This document shows positions 17,334-25,888 of a stretch of DNA of 64,000 nucleotides, in pieces (the first letter of the stretch is position 1; every line of letters begins with the position of its first letter). Where the stretch lies: assembly GCF_002871795.1 (NCBI RefSeq), contig NZ_PNHL01000007.1, positions 1 to 64,000 on the forward strand. The letters run 5' to 3'. The translations under genes were made by a program, and so were the position numbers. This DNA is from Brachybacterium sp. UMB0905 (GTDB taxonomy: Bacteria > Actinomycetota > Actinomycetes > Actinomycetales > Dermabacteraceae). The notes beneath the pieces are model-generated. The model saw nothing but the letters and a program-made list of their open reading frames with translations, made no database searches and had not been told where the DNA came from.

Positions 17334-19079
17334 ATGGCTTACCGCTTCAATCCGCCGCCGAACTGGCCGATCAAGGATGCGAACTGGAGCCCGCCTCCGG
17401 GGTGGCAGCCGGACCCGTCCTGGGGTCCTGCGCCCGAGGGCTGGAACTTCTGGGTCGAGGAATCTGCGCCGCAGGGACCGGCCGCCGATACTGCGGGGCC
17501 CTCCGATACGTCTGACAGCGATGCGTCCACCGGCGATGCGTCCGCTGCGGCGGCCCCGGCCGAGAGCGGGGAGAGCAGCGGGCAGAGCGCTGCTGCCGAT
17601 GATGACGCCACGCATGTGACGAACTCCGGGGAGCAGCCTGCCCCGCTGCAGGGCGAGCCCTCGATGCAGGGCGAGGACGACGCGACGCGTGTGGCGAACT
17701 CCGGGGAGCAGCCTGCCCCGCTGCAGGGCGAGCCCTCGATGCAGGGCGAGGACGACGCCACGCGTGTCGCGCACTCCGGGGAGCAGCCTGCCCCGCTGCA
17801 GGGTGAGCCTTCGTTGCAGGGCGAGGACGACGCCACGCGCGTCGCGAACTCCGGGGAGCAGTCCGCAGCGGCGGCGCAGCCCGCCGACGATCAGAGCTCC
17901 GCGGCCGCGCCCGAGACCGCGCAGTATGAGGGCCCTGACCTCGAGACGGATCTCGCCCAGCAGGCCCCCTACGAGACCGGCCTTCCGGCGGATCAGTCTG
18001 CCGGTGGTGTGCAGGGTGCCGATGCCTCCTCGGAGCCGGCCGACGGGGCCGGTGCAGCCGGAGCGGCCGGTGTCGCAGGTGCCGCAGGAGCCGCCGGGGC
18101 GGCTGCTCACGGCGCACAGGGTGAAGGACAGAGCGCCGGCTACGGCCAGGACCAGAGCTACGGCGAGGCCTCTCCCGCACTGGGCTACGGTCAGGATCAG
18201 GCCTACGGCCAGGCCTCCCCCGCACAGGGTTACGGCCAGGCCTCTCCCGCACCGGGCTACGGCCAGGGGTCTGCGGCGGATTACCCCGGACAGGGCTCTG
18301 CCGGCGAGTACTCCGATTACGGCACCGCCTCTCCGGCCGGTGCGGGGAGCAGTGGGTCCTGGACGGCCTCCACCGCTCCCGGTCAGGGCCAGCAGAAGAG
18401 CTTCCTGCAGCGTTTCTGGTGGCTGGGCTGCATCCTTGCAGCACTGCTCGCGCTGCTGCTCATCGTCGTGGGCGGCCTGGTGTTCCTCAACCGCGGTGGT
18501 GGTGACACCGAGGGCGGAGATCCCACCACGACCGTCGAGGAGACTCCCTCCGAGGACGAGACCCCGACGGGGGACGAGACCCCGACGGAGGACGAGACCC
18601 CGACGGAGGATGAGACTCCGACCGAAGACGAGGAGGAGACGCCGACTCCCACCAACACCCCGACGATCAGCGGTGACGCTGAGGAGAGGGCGGTGGCGGG
18701 CATGGACGGCTCCGGGAAGGTCGCCATCGAGATGGAGTGGCTGCCGGCCTCGAAGCTGCCCGGTGATATCACCGACACCGTCAACGAACCCGAGAACGGC
18801 GACGAGTACCTCGTGGTGACCGTGAAGCTCACCGTCGAGGACGGGGAGATGGGCAACAATCCGCATCAGCTGACGGTGAAGACTCCCTACGGCGGCGATA
18901 TCAGCCCCGCGAGCGCCAGCTACTCGCTCAAGGACGGCGGGGCGTCTGGCGCTCCGTTCGATCTGAAGGCCGGGGATGAGTACACGATGCGAGTGCTGTT
19001 CGATGTGAAGCGGGCCGGCGGGTTGACGCTGAACTACACGACCTACAGCGACGACTACACCTGGAAGATCCCCAAGTGA
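17334..19079 (+). CDS. large PPPNWP-motif membrane protein with low-complexity repeats
   Basis: A 581-residue membrane protein. Residues 1-45 form a Trp/Pro-rich motif (FNPPPNWPIKDANWSPPPGW, then PDPSWGPAPEGWNFWVEE), similar to DUF2510-type cytosolic heads. Then come 25-residue acidic repeats, an Ala/Gly stretch, GYGQ/ASPA repeats, one transmembrane helix (about residues 360-385, WLGCILAALLALLLIVVGGL), a Thr/Glu/Pro linker (DETPTEDETPTE) and a C-terminal beta-sandwich of the DUF4352-like type. The topology puts the head inside and the C-terminal domain outside. The ATG at 17334 follows AGGAAGG. Its stop overlaps a shorter protein with the same head motif. Function unknown. Confidence 0.8.
   Translation: MAYRFNPPPNWPIKDANWSPPPGWQPDPSWGPAPEGWNFWVEESAPQGPAADTAGPSDTSDSDASTGDASAAAAPAESGESSGQSAAADDDATHVTNSGEQPAPLQGEPSMQGEDDATRVANSGEQPAPLQGEPSMQGEDDATRVAHSGEQPAPLQGEPSLQGEDDATRVANSGEQSAAAAQPADDQSSAAAPETAQYEGPDLETDLAQQAPYETGLPADQSAGGVQGADASSEPADGAGAAGAAGVAGAAGAAGAAAHGAQGEGQSAGYGQDQSYGEASPALGYGQDQAYGQASPAQGYGQASPAPGYGQGSAADYPGQGSAGEYSDYGTASPAGAGSSGSWTASTAPGQGQQKSFLQRFWWLGCILAALLALLLIVVGGLVFLNRGGGDTEGGDPTTTVEETPSEDETPTGDETPTEDETPTEDETPTEDEEETPTPTNTPTISGDAEERAVAGMDGSGKVAIEMEWLPASKLPGDITDTVNEPENGDEYLVVTVKLTVEDGEMGNNPHQLTVKTPYGGDISPASASYSLKDGGASGAPFDLKAGDEYTMRVLFDVKRAGGLTLNYTTYSDDYTWKIPK
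17601..17861 (+). repeat. in-frame 75-bp tandem repeats
   Basis: Three full 75-bp units (17601, 17676, 17751) and a 36-bp partial unit code for 25-residue repeats beginning DDATRVANSGEQPAPLQGE. The units differ at few positions, so the array is recent and probably length-variable. Confidence 0.85.
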
Positions 19080-19612
19080 CCGTCACCCGGAGCTTCAACC
19101 CCCCGCCGAACTGGCCGGAACCGCCGCACGACGGCTGGATCCCCCCGACAGACTTCGTGCCGGATCAGCGGTGGGGCCCGGTCCCGGCCGGGTGGAGGCT
19201 CTGGACCCGTGAGGATCGCGCGGGCGGCCCCGCGCCGCTGCAGGCGTCCGAGGATGTCCCTGCCAGCGGCGCGCGGCCGCGTCCGCGCGTCGAGCAGTAC
19301 CCCGTCGCCGTCCTGAACCCGGGGATATGGACGGAGAATCACCCGGGGAACGAGGACTACGGATTCCCGGAGCCGACCCCGCGCCCCGATCGTCCCCGGG
19401 TGCGGCTCGGCGTCACGATCGCGGTGACCGTGCTGGGCTTCCTCATCGCCGCCGCGACCGCAGTGATGTTCGTGATGCTCGTGAACTTCGCGGTCGAGGA
19501 CCTGCTGGGCGTGCTCGAAAAGCGTGCCGCCGGACACCTCACCGGTTCCTTCACACCCGCTGATGGCTTCCTGGCCGATGTCCTGACCGCTGCGATCCGC
19601 GGGGACGGATGA
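19076..19612 (+). CDS. short PPPNWP-motif single-span membrane protein
   Basis: A 178-residue protein starting at a GTG overlapping the upstream stop. Residues 5-45 (SFNPPPNWPEPPHDGWIPP … DQRWGPVPAGWRLWTRE) repeat the N-terminal motif of the large upstream neighbour, so the two are paralogous modules. A transmembrane segment is at about 113-138 (VTIAVTVLGFLIAAATAVMF). The rest is Pro/Arg-rich. No catalytic motif. Coupled to SURF1 downstream by another ATGA overlap. Confidence 0.75.
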   Translation: MTVTRSFNPPPNWPEPPHDGWIPPTDFVPDQRWGPVPAGWRLWTREDRAGGPAPLQASEDVPASGARPRPRVEQYPVAVLNPGIWTENHPGNEDYGFPEPTPRPDRPRVRLGVTIAVTVLGFLIAAATAVMFVMLVNFAVEDLLGVLEKRAAGHLTGSFTPADGFLADVLTAAIRGDG

Positions 19613-20487
19613 CCCGCTCCCCCGCCCGTAGCGTGCTCCTCAGCCGTGACACGCTGCTGTGGCTGCTGATCGTGCTGATCCTGGCCGGCGTGTGTGTGAT
19701 GCTCGGCCGGTGGCAGTTCGGCCGATATGAGGACCGCCGAGCGCACGCCGATCTCGTCGCGTCCCATTACGACGCAGCACCGGTGGACCGCGAGAGCATC
19801 CTTCCCACTCCGGATGCCTCGCTCCCGCCGGATGCGGAATGGTCACCCATCACTCTGCGCGGCAGCTACTGCACCGACCCGGAGTGCATCCTGTACGTGC
19901 GCAACCGGACCCTCGCGGGAGACGTCGGCTACTGGCAGCTGGCTCCCTTCACCGCGGAGGACGGCACCGCGCTGCTCGTCGTGCGGGGATGGGTGCCCCA
20001 GGACGGCGACGGGCAGGTGCCCGCCCAGCCCGCTGCGGTGCCCGAGGACACGGTCACGATCACCGTGCGGCTGCGCCCTCCCGAACCGGTGCTGGACCGA
20101 GAGCGGCCCGAGGGACAGGTGCACTCCGTCTCTCCGCAGCAGATCGAGACGATCCTGCCTCCCCTAGATGCGGCGATGATCACCGGCGCTTACGGAGAGC
20201 TCGATGCTGAAGACCCCGCCGGGGAGCGGCCCATCCCCCTGCCGCGGCCGGACACCGGGCTGGGGCCCCACCTGTCCTATGCCGTGCAATGGTGGGTGTT
20301 CGCCCTGTTCTTTCCGGCGGCCTGGATCTACCGCACCCGTCGGCAGATCCAGGACCTGCGCACCGAGACGAACCCTGATCCGACGCCGCACCGCGTCGAC
20401 CATCGCCCGCGCAGCGCCGCTCGAACCCGCCGCCGCGGCCATGACGAGGAGGAAGAGGATGCCCTCATCGATCAGCACACGCTCTGA
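19609..20487 (+). CDS. SURF1-family membrane protein
   Basis: A 292-residue protein with the SURF1 layout: an N-terminal transmembrane helix (residues 15-34), the early GRWQFGRYEDR motif, the hairpin region LRGSYC … YVRNRTLAGDVGYWQLAPF, RGWVPQD, and a second helix near 226-245 after LSYAVQWWVFALFF. SURF1 proteins help insert heme a into cytochrome c oxidase subunit I. The C-terminus adds an Arg/Glu-rich cytosolic tail. No oxidase genes lie nearby. The ATG overlaps the preceding stop. Confidence 0.85.
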   Translation: MTRSPARSVLLSRDTLLWLLIVLILAGVCVMLGRWQFGRYEDRRAHADLVASHYDAAPVDRESILPTPDASLPPDAEWSPITLRGSYCTDPECILYVRNRTLAGDVGYWQLAPFTAEDGTALLVVRGWVPQDGDGQVPAQPAAVPEDTVTITVRLRPPEPVLDRERPEGQVHSVSPQQIETILPPLDAAMITGAYGELDAEDPAGERPIPLPRPDTGLGPHLSYAVQWWVFALFFPAAWIYRTRRQIQDLRTETNPDPTPHRVDHRPRSAARTRRRGHDEEEEDALIDQHTL

Positions 20488-21280
20488 CCGCCGCCCGCGC
20501 GGCACCCGCTTCCTGCCCGGACCGCGACCGCGCTGCATCGCCCACCGCGGTCTGGCGCTCGAGGCCACGGAGAACACCCTGGACGCCTTCGCCGCCGCGA
20601 TCGCAGCCGGCGCGGACCTTTTGGAGACCGACACCCGAGCGACCGCCGACGGCCTCGCCCTGGCGGTGCATGACGCCGACCTGCAGCGCATCGCCGCCGA
20701 TCCCCGCCGCATCGACGACCTGGCCGCCCAGGAAGCCGGGGCGATCACGCTGCACGGCGGAGAGCGTCTGGCCATGCTCGAGGACGTCCTGGGAACCTTC
20801 GCCGACGTCCCGGTGAACATCGACATCAAGGCTCCCTCGGCGATCGGGCCCGCGGTCGCCGCGATCTCCCGCACCCGCAGCGCCGATCGGGTGTGCATCG
20901 CGGCCTTCGATGACGTGGTGGGCCGACGGACCGCTGCGACGCTTGAGGCTGCGACCGGTATCCGGGTGCAGCGCTCGCCCGGGCGCCGGACCATCGCCGC
21001 GTTCCTTGCGGCTCGCGCCGTCGAAGCGCCGCAGGGCGTGATCCGTCGGCTGCTGGCCCCTTATGGCGCTCTCCAGGTGCCGCTCACCTACCAGGGGGTG
21101 CCCATCATCACCCCCGCGAACGTCGCTGCCGCTCACCGGGCCGGCTGCGAGGTGCATGCCTGGACGGTCGATGACCCCCAGACCATGCAGGACCTGCTGG
21201 TCATGGGCGTGGATGGTATTATCACCAACCGCGTCGATACGCTCGCTGCGTTGCTGGGGAGGGTGTCTGAGAGCTCGTGA
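20459..21280 (+). CDS. glycerophosphodiester phosphodiesterase
   Basis: A 273-residue GDPD-fold enzyme: CIAHRGLALEATENTLDAF carries the first catalytic His and Glu/Asn, ETDTRATADGLALAVHD carries the second metal and His site, and VHAWTVDDP with DGIITNRVD closes the TIM barrel. It hydrolyses glycerophosphodiesters to glycerol-3-phosphate and an alcohol. I choose the ATG at 20459, which follows GAGGAGGAAGAGG and lies inside the end of the SURF1 gene (29-bp overlap). No signal peptide, so the enzyme is cytosolic. Confidence 0.85.
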   Translation: MPSSISTRSDRRPRGTRFLPGPRPRCIAHRGLALEATENTLDAFAAAIAAGADLLETDTRATADGLALAVHDADLQRIAADPRRIDDLAAQEAGAITLHGGERLAMLEDVLGTFADVPVNIDIKAPSAIGPAVAAISRTRSADRVCIAAFDDVVGRRTAATLEAATGIRVQRSPGRRTIAAFLAARAVEAPQGVIRRLLAPYGALQVPLTYQGVPIITPANVAAAHRAGCEVHAWTVDDPQTMQDLLVMGVDGIITNRVDTLAALLGRVSESS

Positions 21281-21355
21281 TCCGCGTGCTCGACGCCACT
21301 GTCTGAGGTCTTGGAGGGTCCGCCCTGCGGCGGTGCGCCCGATGTCTGGGACACT

Positions 21356-21382
21356 GGGAACAATTCCTGCTCGCGCGGCGTT
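21356..21382 (+). promoter_or_regulatory. sigma-R/sigma-H type promoter of rbpA
   Basis: GGGAAC at 21356-21361, then exactly 18 bases, then GTT at 21380-21382. This fits the GGAAY-N18/19-GTT promoter recognised by redox-responsive ECF sigma factors SigR/SigH. In Streptomyces rbpA belongs to the SigR regulon. The predicted leader is about 155 nt. Confidence 0.7.
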
Positions 21383-21544
21383 GTATTGGTTCGGTGAGGT
21401 CCGCGTCCTGCGCACCGCGCCGATCATCGCGAGGTGAAGACCGCGTCGATCCAGAGATCACGTCGACGCGCTCACCACGTCGACCCTTTGACCGATAACG
21501 GGCCCGCCGCGCCCTACCCCATCCCGGCAGGAAGCGAGAACCGC

Positions 21545-21895
21545 ATGAACAGCCGCAGCCTGCGAGGCACCCGACTGGGCTCCCTCTCCATGGAGACCGA
21601 CGAGGGAGTCCTCGCCGCCCCCCGCCAGGAGGCCGTCTACGACTGCCCCAACGGACACGCCATCGTGCTGCCCTTCTCCGTGGAAGCCGATGTTCCCGCG
21701 GTGTGGGAGTGCCGCTGCGGCGCGACCGCTGTGCTGCGTGACCACGAGAAGCCGGAGGAGAAGCCCGGCAAGCCGGTGCGCACCCACTGGGACATGCTGC
21801 TGGAGCGGCGCAGCGAGGAGGATCTGCAGGTGCTGCTGGATCAGCGCCTCGAGCTGCTGCGCGCCGGAAAGCTGCACCAGCGCCGCGACCTCTGA
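21545..21895 (+). CDS. rbpA: RNA polymerase-binding protein RbpA
   Basis: This 116-residue protein is RbpA, the actinobacterial factor that binds core RNA polymerase and group 1/2 sigma factors and stabilises open complexes. The conserved core has VYDCPNGHAIVLPFS and WECRCGATAV with Cys34, Cys56 and Cys58 plus His38 as the zinc-site candidates. The basic/SID C-terminal helix is KPVRTHWDMLLERRSEEDLQ. The ATG at 21545 follows AGGAAG. It is preceded by a sigma-R-type promoter and followed by a strong hairpin, so it is a single-gene unit. Confidence 0.95.
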   Translation: MNSRSLRGTRLGSLSMETDEGVLAAPRQEAVYDCPNGHAIVLPFSVEADVPAVWECRCGATAVLRDHEKPEEKPGKPVRTHWDMLLERRSEEDLQVLLDQRLELLRAGKLHQRRDL

Positions 21896-21960
21896 CCTAT
21901 CCCCCCGCGCGCGAGCTCGCCCGCCGCGACCGGCAGCTGCAGGCTCGCACGCCCGCGCTC

Positions 21961-21997
21961 ACGCCCCGTTCCCCGATCTGCGGGGACGGGGCGTTCT
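21961..21997. terminator. terminator hairpin after rbpA
   Basis: ACGCCCCGT pairs with ACGGGGCGT and CCCCG pairs with CGGGG around a small loop, with one bulged T, followed by TCT. It lies between convergent rbpA and fxsA and can serve both. Confidence 0.75.
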
Positions 21998-22053
21998 GCT
22001 GTGCGGCGACAGGCGGCGCGGTCGCGGGCCTGTCAGCCCTGGGCCCGCGCCTC

Positions 22054-22593
22054 TCAGCCCTGGGTGATGGTGGGCGGCGTAGCCGGTCCCGGGTCCTCGG
22101 GCCGCCGCGGCTCGCTGTCGATGATGATCTCCCCGTCGATCACCCCGCCGCTGCGAGTGGTGCGCCGGAAGAGCACATGGTTCGCCCCCGCGGAGCCGCT
22201 GCCGAGCCCCATTGCCTTCACCGCTCGGCGCTGCACCGGGGTGATGAGCAGCAGCAGCCCGGCAATATCCGTCAGCAGACCGGGGAAGAAGAACAGCAGT
22301 GCCGCCAGCAGTGTGAAGGCCGGGCGGGACAGATGCTTGTGCACATCCCCGCGGCCGCGCACGGCGCGCACCAGGGAGCGCAGACGGATGAAGGACTGTT
22401 GCCCGGCGGCGACCACAAGCGCCACGCCGATGATCCAGCCCACCACGACGACCAGCACGGCCCACCACAGACTGGTGTTGATGCCGATCGCCACGAGGAT
22501 CGCGAGCTCGGAAAGGCCCACCAGCACGACCCCCAGCGGCACCAGCGTGCTCCAGCGCGAGCGGCGTTCGCCCGCGTGCGGTGCTCCGGTCAT
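22054..22593 (-). CDS. fxsA: FxsA-family membrane protein
   Basis: A 179-residue membrane protein of the FxsA (YeaK-region, F-exclusion) family. It has three to four helices: about 18-38, 42-62 and 93-115 (LLAALLFFFPGLLTDIAGLLLL); the FFPGLLTD segment is the family signature. FxsA modulates phage exclusion in E. coli, but its function in actinobacteria is unknown. It lies at the downstream end of the ppm1/lnt block, with a separate 60-bp gap. Confidence 0.85.
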   Translation of the reverse strand: MTGAPHAGERRSRWSTLVPLGVVLVGLSELAILVAIGINTSLWWAVLVVVVGWIIGVALVVAAGQQSFIRLRSLVRAVRGRGDVHKHLSRPAFTLLAALLFFFPGLLTDIAGLLLLITPVQRRAVKAMGLGSGSAGANHVLFRRTTRSGGVIDGEIIIDSEPRRPEDPGPATPPTITQG

Positions 22594-22653
22594 GGGCGTG
22601 TCTCCTCCAGCTGGTCCTGCGCGGTCTGCCCGTCGGCTGCGGACCCGTTCAGG

Positions 22654-23415
22654 CTAGCGCAGCAGTCCGCGAAGCTGCTGGGTGCGGCGGGCGAGCCCCC
22701 AGGCGGTGACCTTCACCAGCGCTTCGCGCACGATGTCGCCGCTCATCTTGCTGGCCCCCTCGGTGCGCTCATCGAAGTCGATCGGCACTTCGGTGATCAG
22801 CGCCCCGAGCTCACGCGCCCGCCGGGTCATATCCACCTGGAAGCAGTAGCCCTGCGAGGCGATGGTCTGGTCCATCAGGCGCTGCAGCAGCTCAGCGCGG
22901 AACACGCGGAAGCCGGCGGTCGCATCGGCCACCCCGATCCCCAGCCAGAGCCTCACATAGGTGTTCGCCCCGCGGGAGAGCAGCAGGCGGCGCAGCGGCC
23001 AGTGATGGACCTGCCCGCAGGGCACCCAGCGGGAGCCGATCGCCAGATCCGCGCCGCGCCGCACCGCCTCCACCAAGCCCGGCAGCTGTTCGGGCCGATG
23101 GGAGGCGTCTGCGTCCATCTCGGCGAGCAGGGCATAGCCGCGCTCGAGCCCCCATGCGAAGCCGGCGAGGTAGGCGGGGCCGAGCCCTTGCTTGCCCTCG
23201 CGGTGCAGCACATGCACCGCCGGATCGGTCTGCGCCTGCTGCTGGGCCCACTGCCCGGTTCCATCGGGCGAGGCGTCATCGACCACGAGGACGTGCGCGG
23301 CGGGCACGGCGGCGCGCAGACGCTCGAGGGTGCCGGGCAGCGCCTCGATCTCGTCATAGGTGGGGATCACCACCAGCAGCGGGAGCGGCGGGTGATTCGA
23401 GGGACGAACTCTCAT
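22654..23415 (-). CDS. ppm1: polyprenol monophosphomannose synthase
   Basis: A 253-residue GT2 enzyme that transfers mannose from GDP-mannose to polyprenyl phosphate for lipoglycan and protein O-mannosylation. Visible motifs are the N-terminal VVIPTYDEIEALPGTLERL, the nucleotide-binding VLVVDDASPDGTG, the DADASHRPEQ metal motif and GSRWVPCGQ. It is the soluble Ppm synthase domain without a membrane domain. Its ATG overlaps the stop of lnt (ATGA). In mycobacteria the two activities are fused as Ppm1 domains D1 and D2, so this pair is the unfused form. Confidence 0.9.
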   Translation of the reverse strand: MRVRPSNHPPLPLLVVIPTYDEIEALPGTLERLRAAVPAAHVLVVDDASPDGTGQWAQQQAQTDPAVHVLHREGKQGLGPAYLAGFAWGLERGYALLAEMDADASHRPEQLPGLVEAVRRGADLAIGSRWVPCGQVHHWPLRRLLLSRGANTYVRLWLGIGVADATAGFRVFRAELLQRLMDQTIASQGYCFQVDMTRRARELGALITEVPIDFDERTEGASKMSGDIVREALVKVTAWGLARRTQQLRGLLR

Positions 23416-25091
23416 CGACGATCTTTCGAGGTGCGGGACGAGCGGGAAGAACGGGAGGTGCGCGCGAGGGCACGGTGCGGTGAAGCAAGCGACGCGAGCA
23501 GGCCCAGCAGCCCCAGCGCGCTGAGCCCCACGGCGATCCACGGCCCGGCGGCCACCGCAGGCGTGGTGGCGGTGCGCAGCGGCACATCGGCCAGCAGCGC
23601 CCCCTGTTCCCAGTGGTCCACGACATCGATCCGGCGTCCCTCGGGGCTGAAGATCGCGGAGTGGCCGACGGTGGAGATATGCACGACGGAGCGGCCGGAC
23701 ATCACGGCCATCACCTTGGCTTCGGCGAGCTGTTGGATCGCCTCATGAGAGTGTCCGAACAGCGCGTTGTTGGATTGCACGATGATCACCTCGGCACCGT
23801 CGTCGACGACGTCGTGCACGAGGTTGTCGTAGGCGATCTCGAAGCAGATCAGCACCCCGGCGGTGTCCTCCCCCAGTCCGAGAGCGGCCAGATCCATGTC
23901 TCCGACCTCCTCACCGGGGAGCATGTCCATGGAGACCAGGTCCACTTTGTCGGTGATCTTGCGGAACAGCTCCCGCTGCGGGATGTACTCGCCGAACGGC
24001 ACGGGGTGGCGCTTGGAGTAGGTGTAGGGAATGCTGCCATCGGGGGCGAACAGCACCGCCTGGTTCAGTCGGTGGTTGTCGTCGACGGCGGCTTGGGTGC
24101 CGACCAGCAAGGGGGCGTCGGCCTCCCGGGCAATGGCGGTGAGCTGCTCTGCCATCAGCGGATCTTGGCGCGGGTCCCAGCCCGTGGAATCCTCCGGCCA
24201 CACCACGAGGTCCAGGTCCATGTCCTGCTGCTGTGCTGTCGCGAGCGTCTGGTGGGTGATCTCCAGATGGTTGTCGAACACGTCGTCGGGCATGGCGTAG
24301 GAGACCGGGTCGATCTCTCCCATCGAGCCCTGGATCGCGGCGATCGTCATCGAGGGACGCTCGGATGGAGCCCGGTTCACGGGATGCGGCACCACGAGGG
24401 TCAGTAGCACCAGGGCGACCGCGGCGGCGCAGGGCCACACCCCGGCGAAACCGACCAGGCCAGTGCGGCGCCGCCCCAGCAGCGCCAGCACGCCCAGCAG
24501 CAGCAGCTGGCCGATGACGGCGACGGCGAAGGCGAGTCCCGCCATCCCCACCCAGGGGGCGAGGCTCAGCAGCGGCGAGCTCGACAGGGCGAAGCCGCTC
24601 GCCCCCCACGGCAGTCCGCCCCAGGGCCAATGCGAGCGCAGGCTCTCCACCGCCACCCACAGCCCAGCCACGATCACCAGGGTGCTCGGACCCAGACCCC
24701 GCCGGACCATCACCGTGCGGGCGAGCCCCCCGAACAGGACGATGTACAGCGCCTGCACGGTGCCGAGCGCCAGCCACGGCATGGCTCCCGCGTAGGTACT
24801 CGCCCATTCGGTGAGCGGCACGAAGAACGCCAGCCCCCACAGCAGCGATACGAAGACCGCGAGGAGCGCGGAGCGCACCAGCAGCCCGCCGAGCAGCAGG
24901 GCGAGGGCGATGGGCAGCAGCATCCACAGGTCGTAGGGCGGGAAGGCCAGCACGGCGCACAGTCCGCCGAGCACCCCCATGAGCAGTGCGGCCGGCCAGG
25001 GCGTCGGGGTGAACTCATCGCGCGCAGCAGCGCGGCCGCGCTGCCGGGCCGGGGGTCGCGCGGCGGTGGCGCGGGCTGAGCTGCGGCTCAT
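23412..25091 (-). CDS. lnt: apolipoprotein N-acyltransferase
   Basis: A 559-residue membrane enzyme that N-acylates the lipoprotein Cys. The N-terminal half is multi-span (from about residue 35, ALLMGVLGGLCAVLAFPPYDLWMLLPIALALL), and the C-terminal half is the nitrilase-like domain with the catalytic triad Glu in WPEDSTGWDP, Lys in YSKRHPVPFGE and Cys in VLICFEIAYDN. It has one extra C-terminal helix and a basic tail. It pairs with ppm1 by an ATGA overlap, as expected in actinobacteria, where lipoprotein N-acylation and polyprenol-phosphate mannose synthesis are linked. Confidence 0.9.
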   Translation of the reverse strand: MSRSSARATAARPPARQRGRAAARDEFTPTPWPAALLMGVLGGLCAVLAFPPYDLWMLLPIALALLLGGLLVRSALLAVFVSLLWGLAFFVPLTEWASTYAGAMPWLALGTVQALYIVLFGGLARTVMVRRGLGPSTLVIVAGLWVAVESLRSHWPWGGLPWGASGFALSSSPLLSLAPWVGMAGLAFAVAVIGQLLLLGVLALLGRRRTGLVGFAGVWPCAAAVALVLLTLVVPHPVNRAPSERPSMTIAAIQGSMGEIDPVSYAMPDDVFDNHLEITHQTLATAQQQDMDLDLVVWPEDSTGWDPRQDPLMAEQLTAIAREADAPLLVGTQAAVDDNHRLNQAVLFAPDGSIPYTYSKRHPVPFGEYIPQRELFRKITDKVDLVSMDMLPGEEVGDMDLAALGLGEDTAGVLICFEIAYDNLVHDVVDDGAEVIIVQSNNALFGHSHEAIQQLAEAKVMAVMSGRSVVHISTVGHSAIFSPEGRRIDVVDHWEQGALLADVPLRTATTPAVAAGPWIAVGLSALGLLGLLASLASPHRALARTSRSSRSSRTSKDRR

Positions 25092-25888
25092 GCCTCAGCC
25101 TTCGGCAGGCTGTCGTGCACGATGCGCCCGTCGATCACCGTGCGCAGCGCACGGGGGCTGCCCTGGTCCAGATCCGGCAGCAGTGGCGTGCGTGAGCGCG
25201 GATCGGTGGACCAGGTGTCCACGCCTTCGGCCTCGGAGCGGACCGTGAGGTCCCACGGCTCCCACACCACGAAGGTCGCGGGAAGGCCGGTGCGCAGGTC
25301 CCCGGGGTGACGGTGCCCGGCGGCGCGCTGCCCGCCGCGGGTGGCGGCGAGGAAGGCGGCACGGTCACCCACCCGCTGGTCAGGGTCGGGATCATGCGCA
25401 GCAGCACGCACCCAGCTCCAGGGGTCCTGCGCCTGAGGGGCGCCGCCGGAGCCGAAGGTGAAGGGAATCCCGTCGCGCACATAGTCCCGGTACGCGACCG
25501 GCTCATCGCCCGGCACGATCACCCGGACACCGTCACGGGTTCCGGCCGGGCCGGGCAGACGCAGCACGATGCCGCGGGCCGCGGCGGCCTGCTCCTGATG
25601 GGGTGCGGGGAGGGACCCGTCGGCCGTGGCGGCGGCATCGACGAATCCGGGAGTGACCAGGCATCCGGTGGCATCGATGCGCGGGGTGTCCGGGTGCAGC
25701 ACCGCGGCGGAATCCGCGGTGCCGATCCACGCGATCATGCCGTCCGCGATCAGCATCGCGTCCGCTTCAGGATCGGCGGTGCTGTACAGCACGATGCCGG
25801 TGTACAGCTGGGCGGTCGGCAGGTCCGGGGCGAGGTCAGTGGTGCTCACACCGCTCAGCTTCTCGCGGTCACCTGGGAGCTTGCTCAT
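25088..25888 (-). CDS. amidohydrolase-like protein without the TIM-barrel core
   Basis: A 266-residue protein with the composite beta-domain ends of the amidohydrolase superfamily: N-terminal ADGMIAWIGTADS … TPGFVDAAATADG and C-terminal GLPATFVVWEPWDLTV … VIDGRIVHD. Full family members have about 400-480 residues. Here the central metal-binding barrel (HxH, the carbamylated Lys, two further His and the Asp) is missing; the expected GxxDxHxH site reads GFVDAAATADG. It is therefore probably not a hydrolase; a structural or regulatory role, or a decayed gene still in frame, are options. Both ends overlap neighbours by ATGA (helY upstream, lnt downstream), so it is stably embedded in the operon. 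Confidence 0.7.
   Translation of the reverse strand: MSKLPGDREKLSGVSTTDLAPDLPTAQLYTGIVLYSTADPEADAMLIADGMIAWIGTADSAAVLHPDTPRIDATGCLVTPGFVDAAATADGSLPAPHQEQAAAARGIVLRLPGPAGTRDGVRVIVPGDEPVAYRDYVRDGIPFTFGSGGAPQAQDPWSWVRAAAHDPDPDQRVGDRAAFLAATRGGQRAAGHRHPGDLRTGLPATFVVWEPWDLTVRSEAEGVDTWSTDPRSRTPLLPDLDQGSPRALRTVIDGRIVHDSLPKAEA

Noticed and set aside
17601..17861. Possible CRISPR array
   Set aside because: The units are contiguous, in frame and without unique spacers; they are coding tandem repeats.
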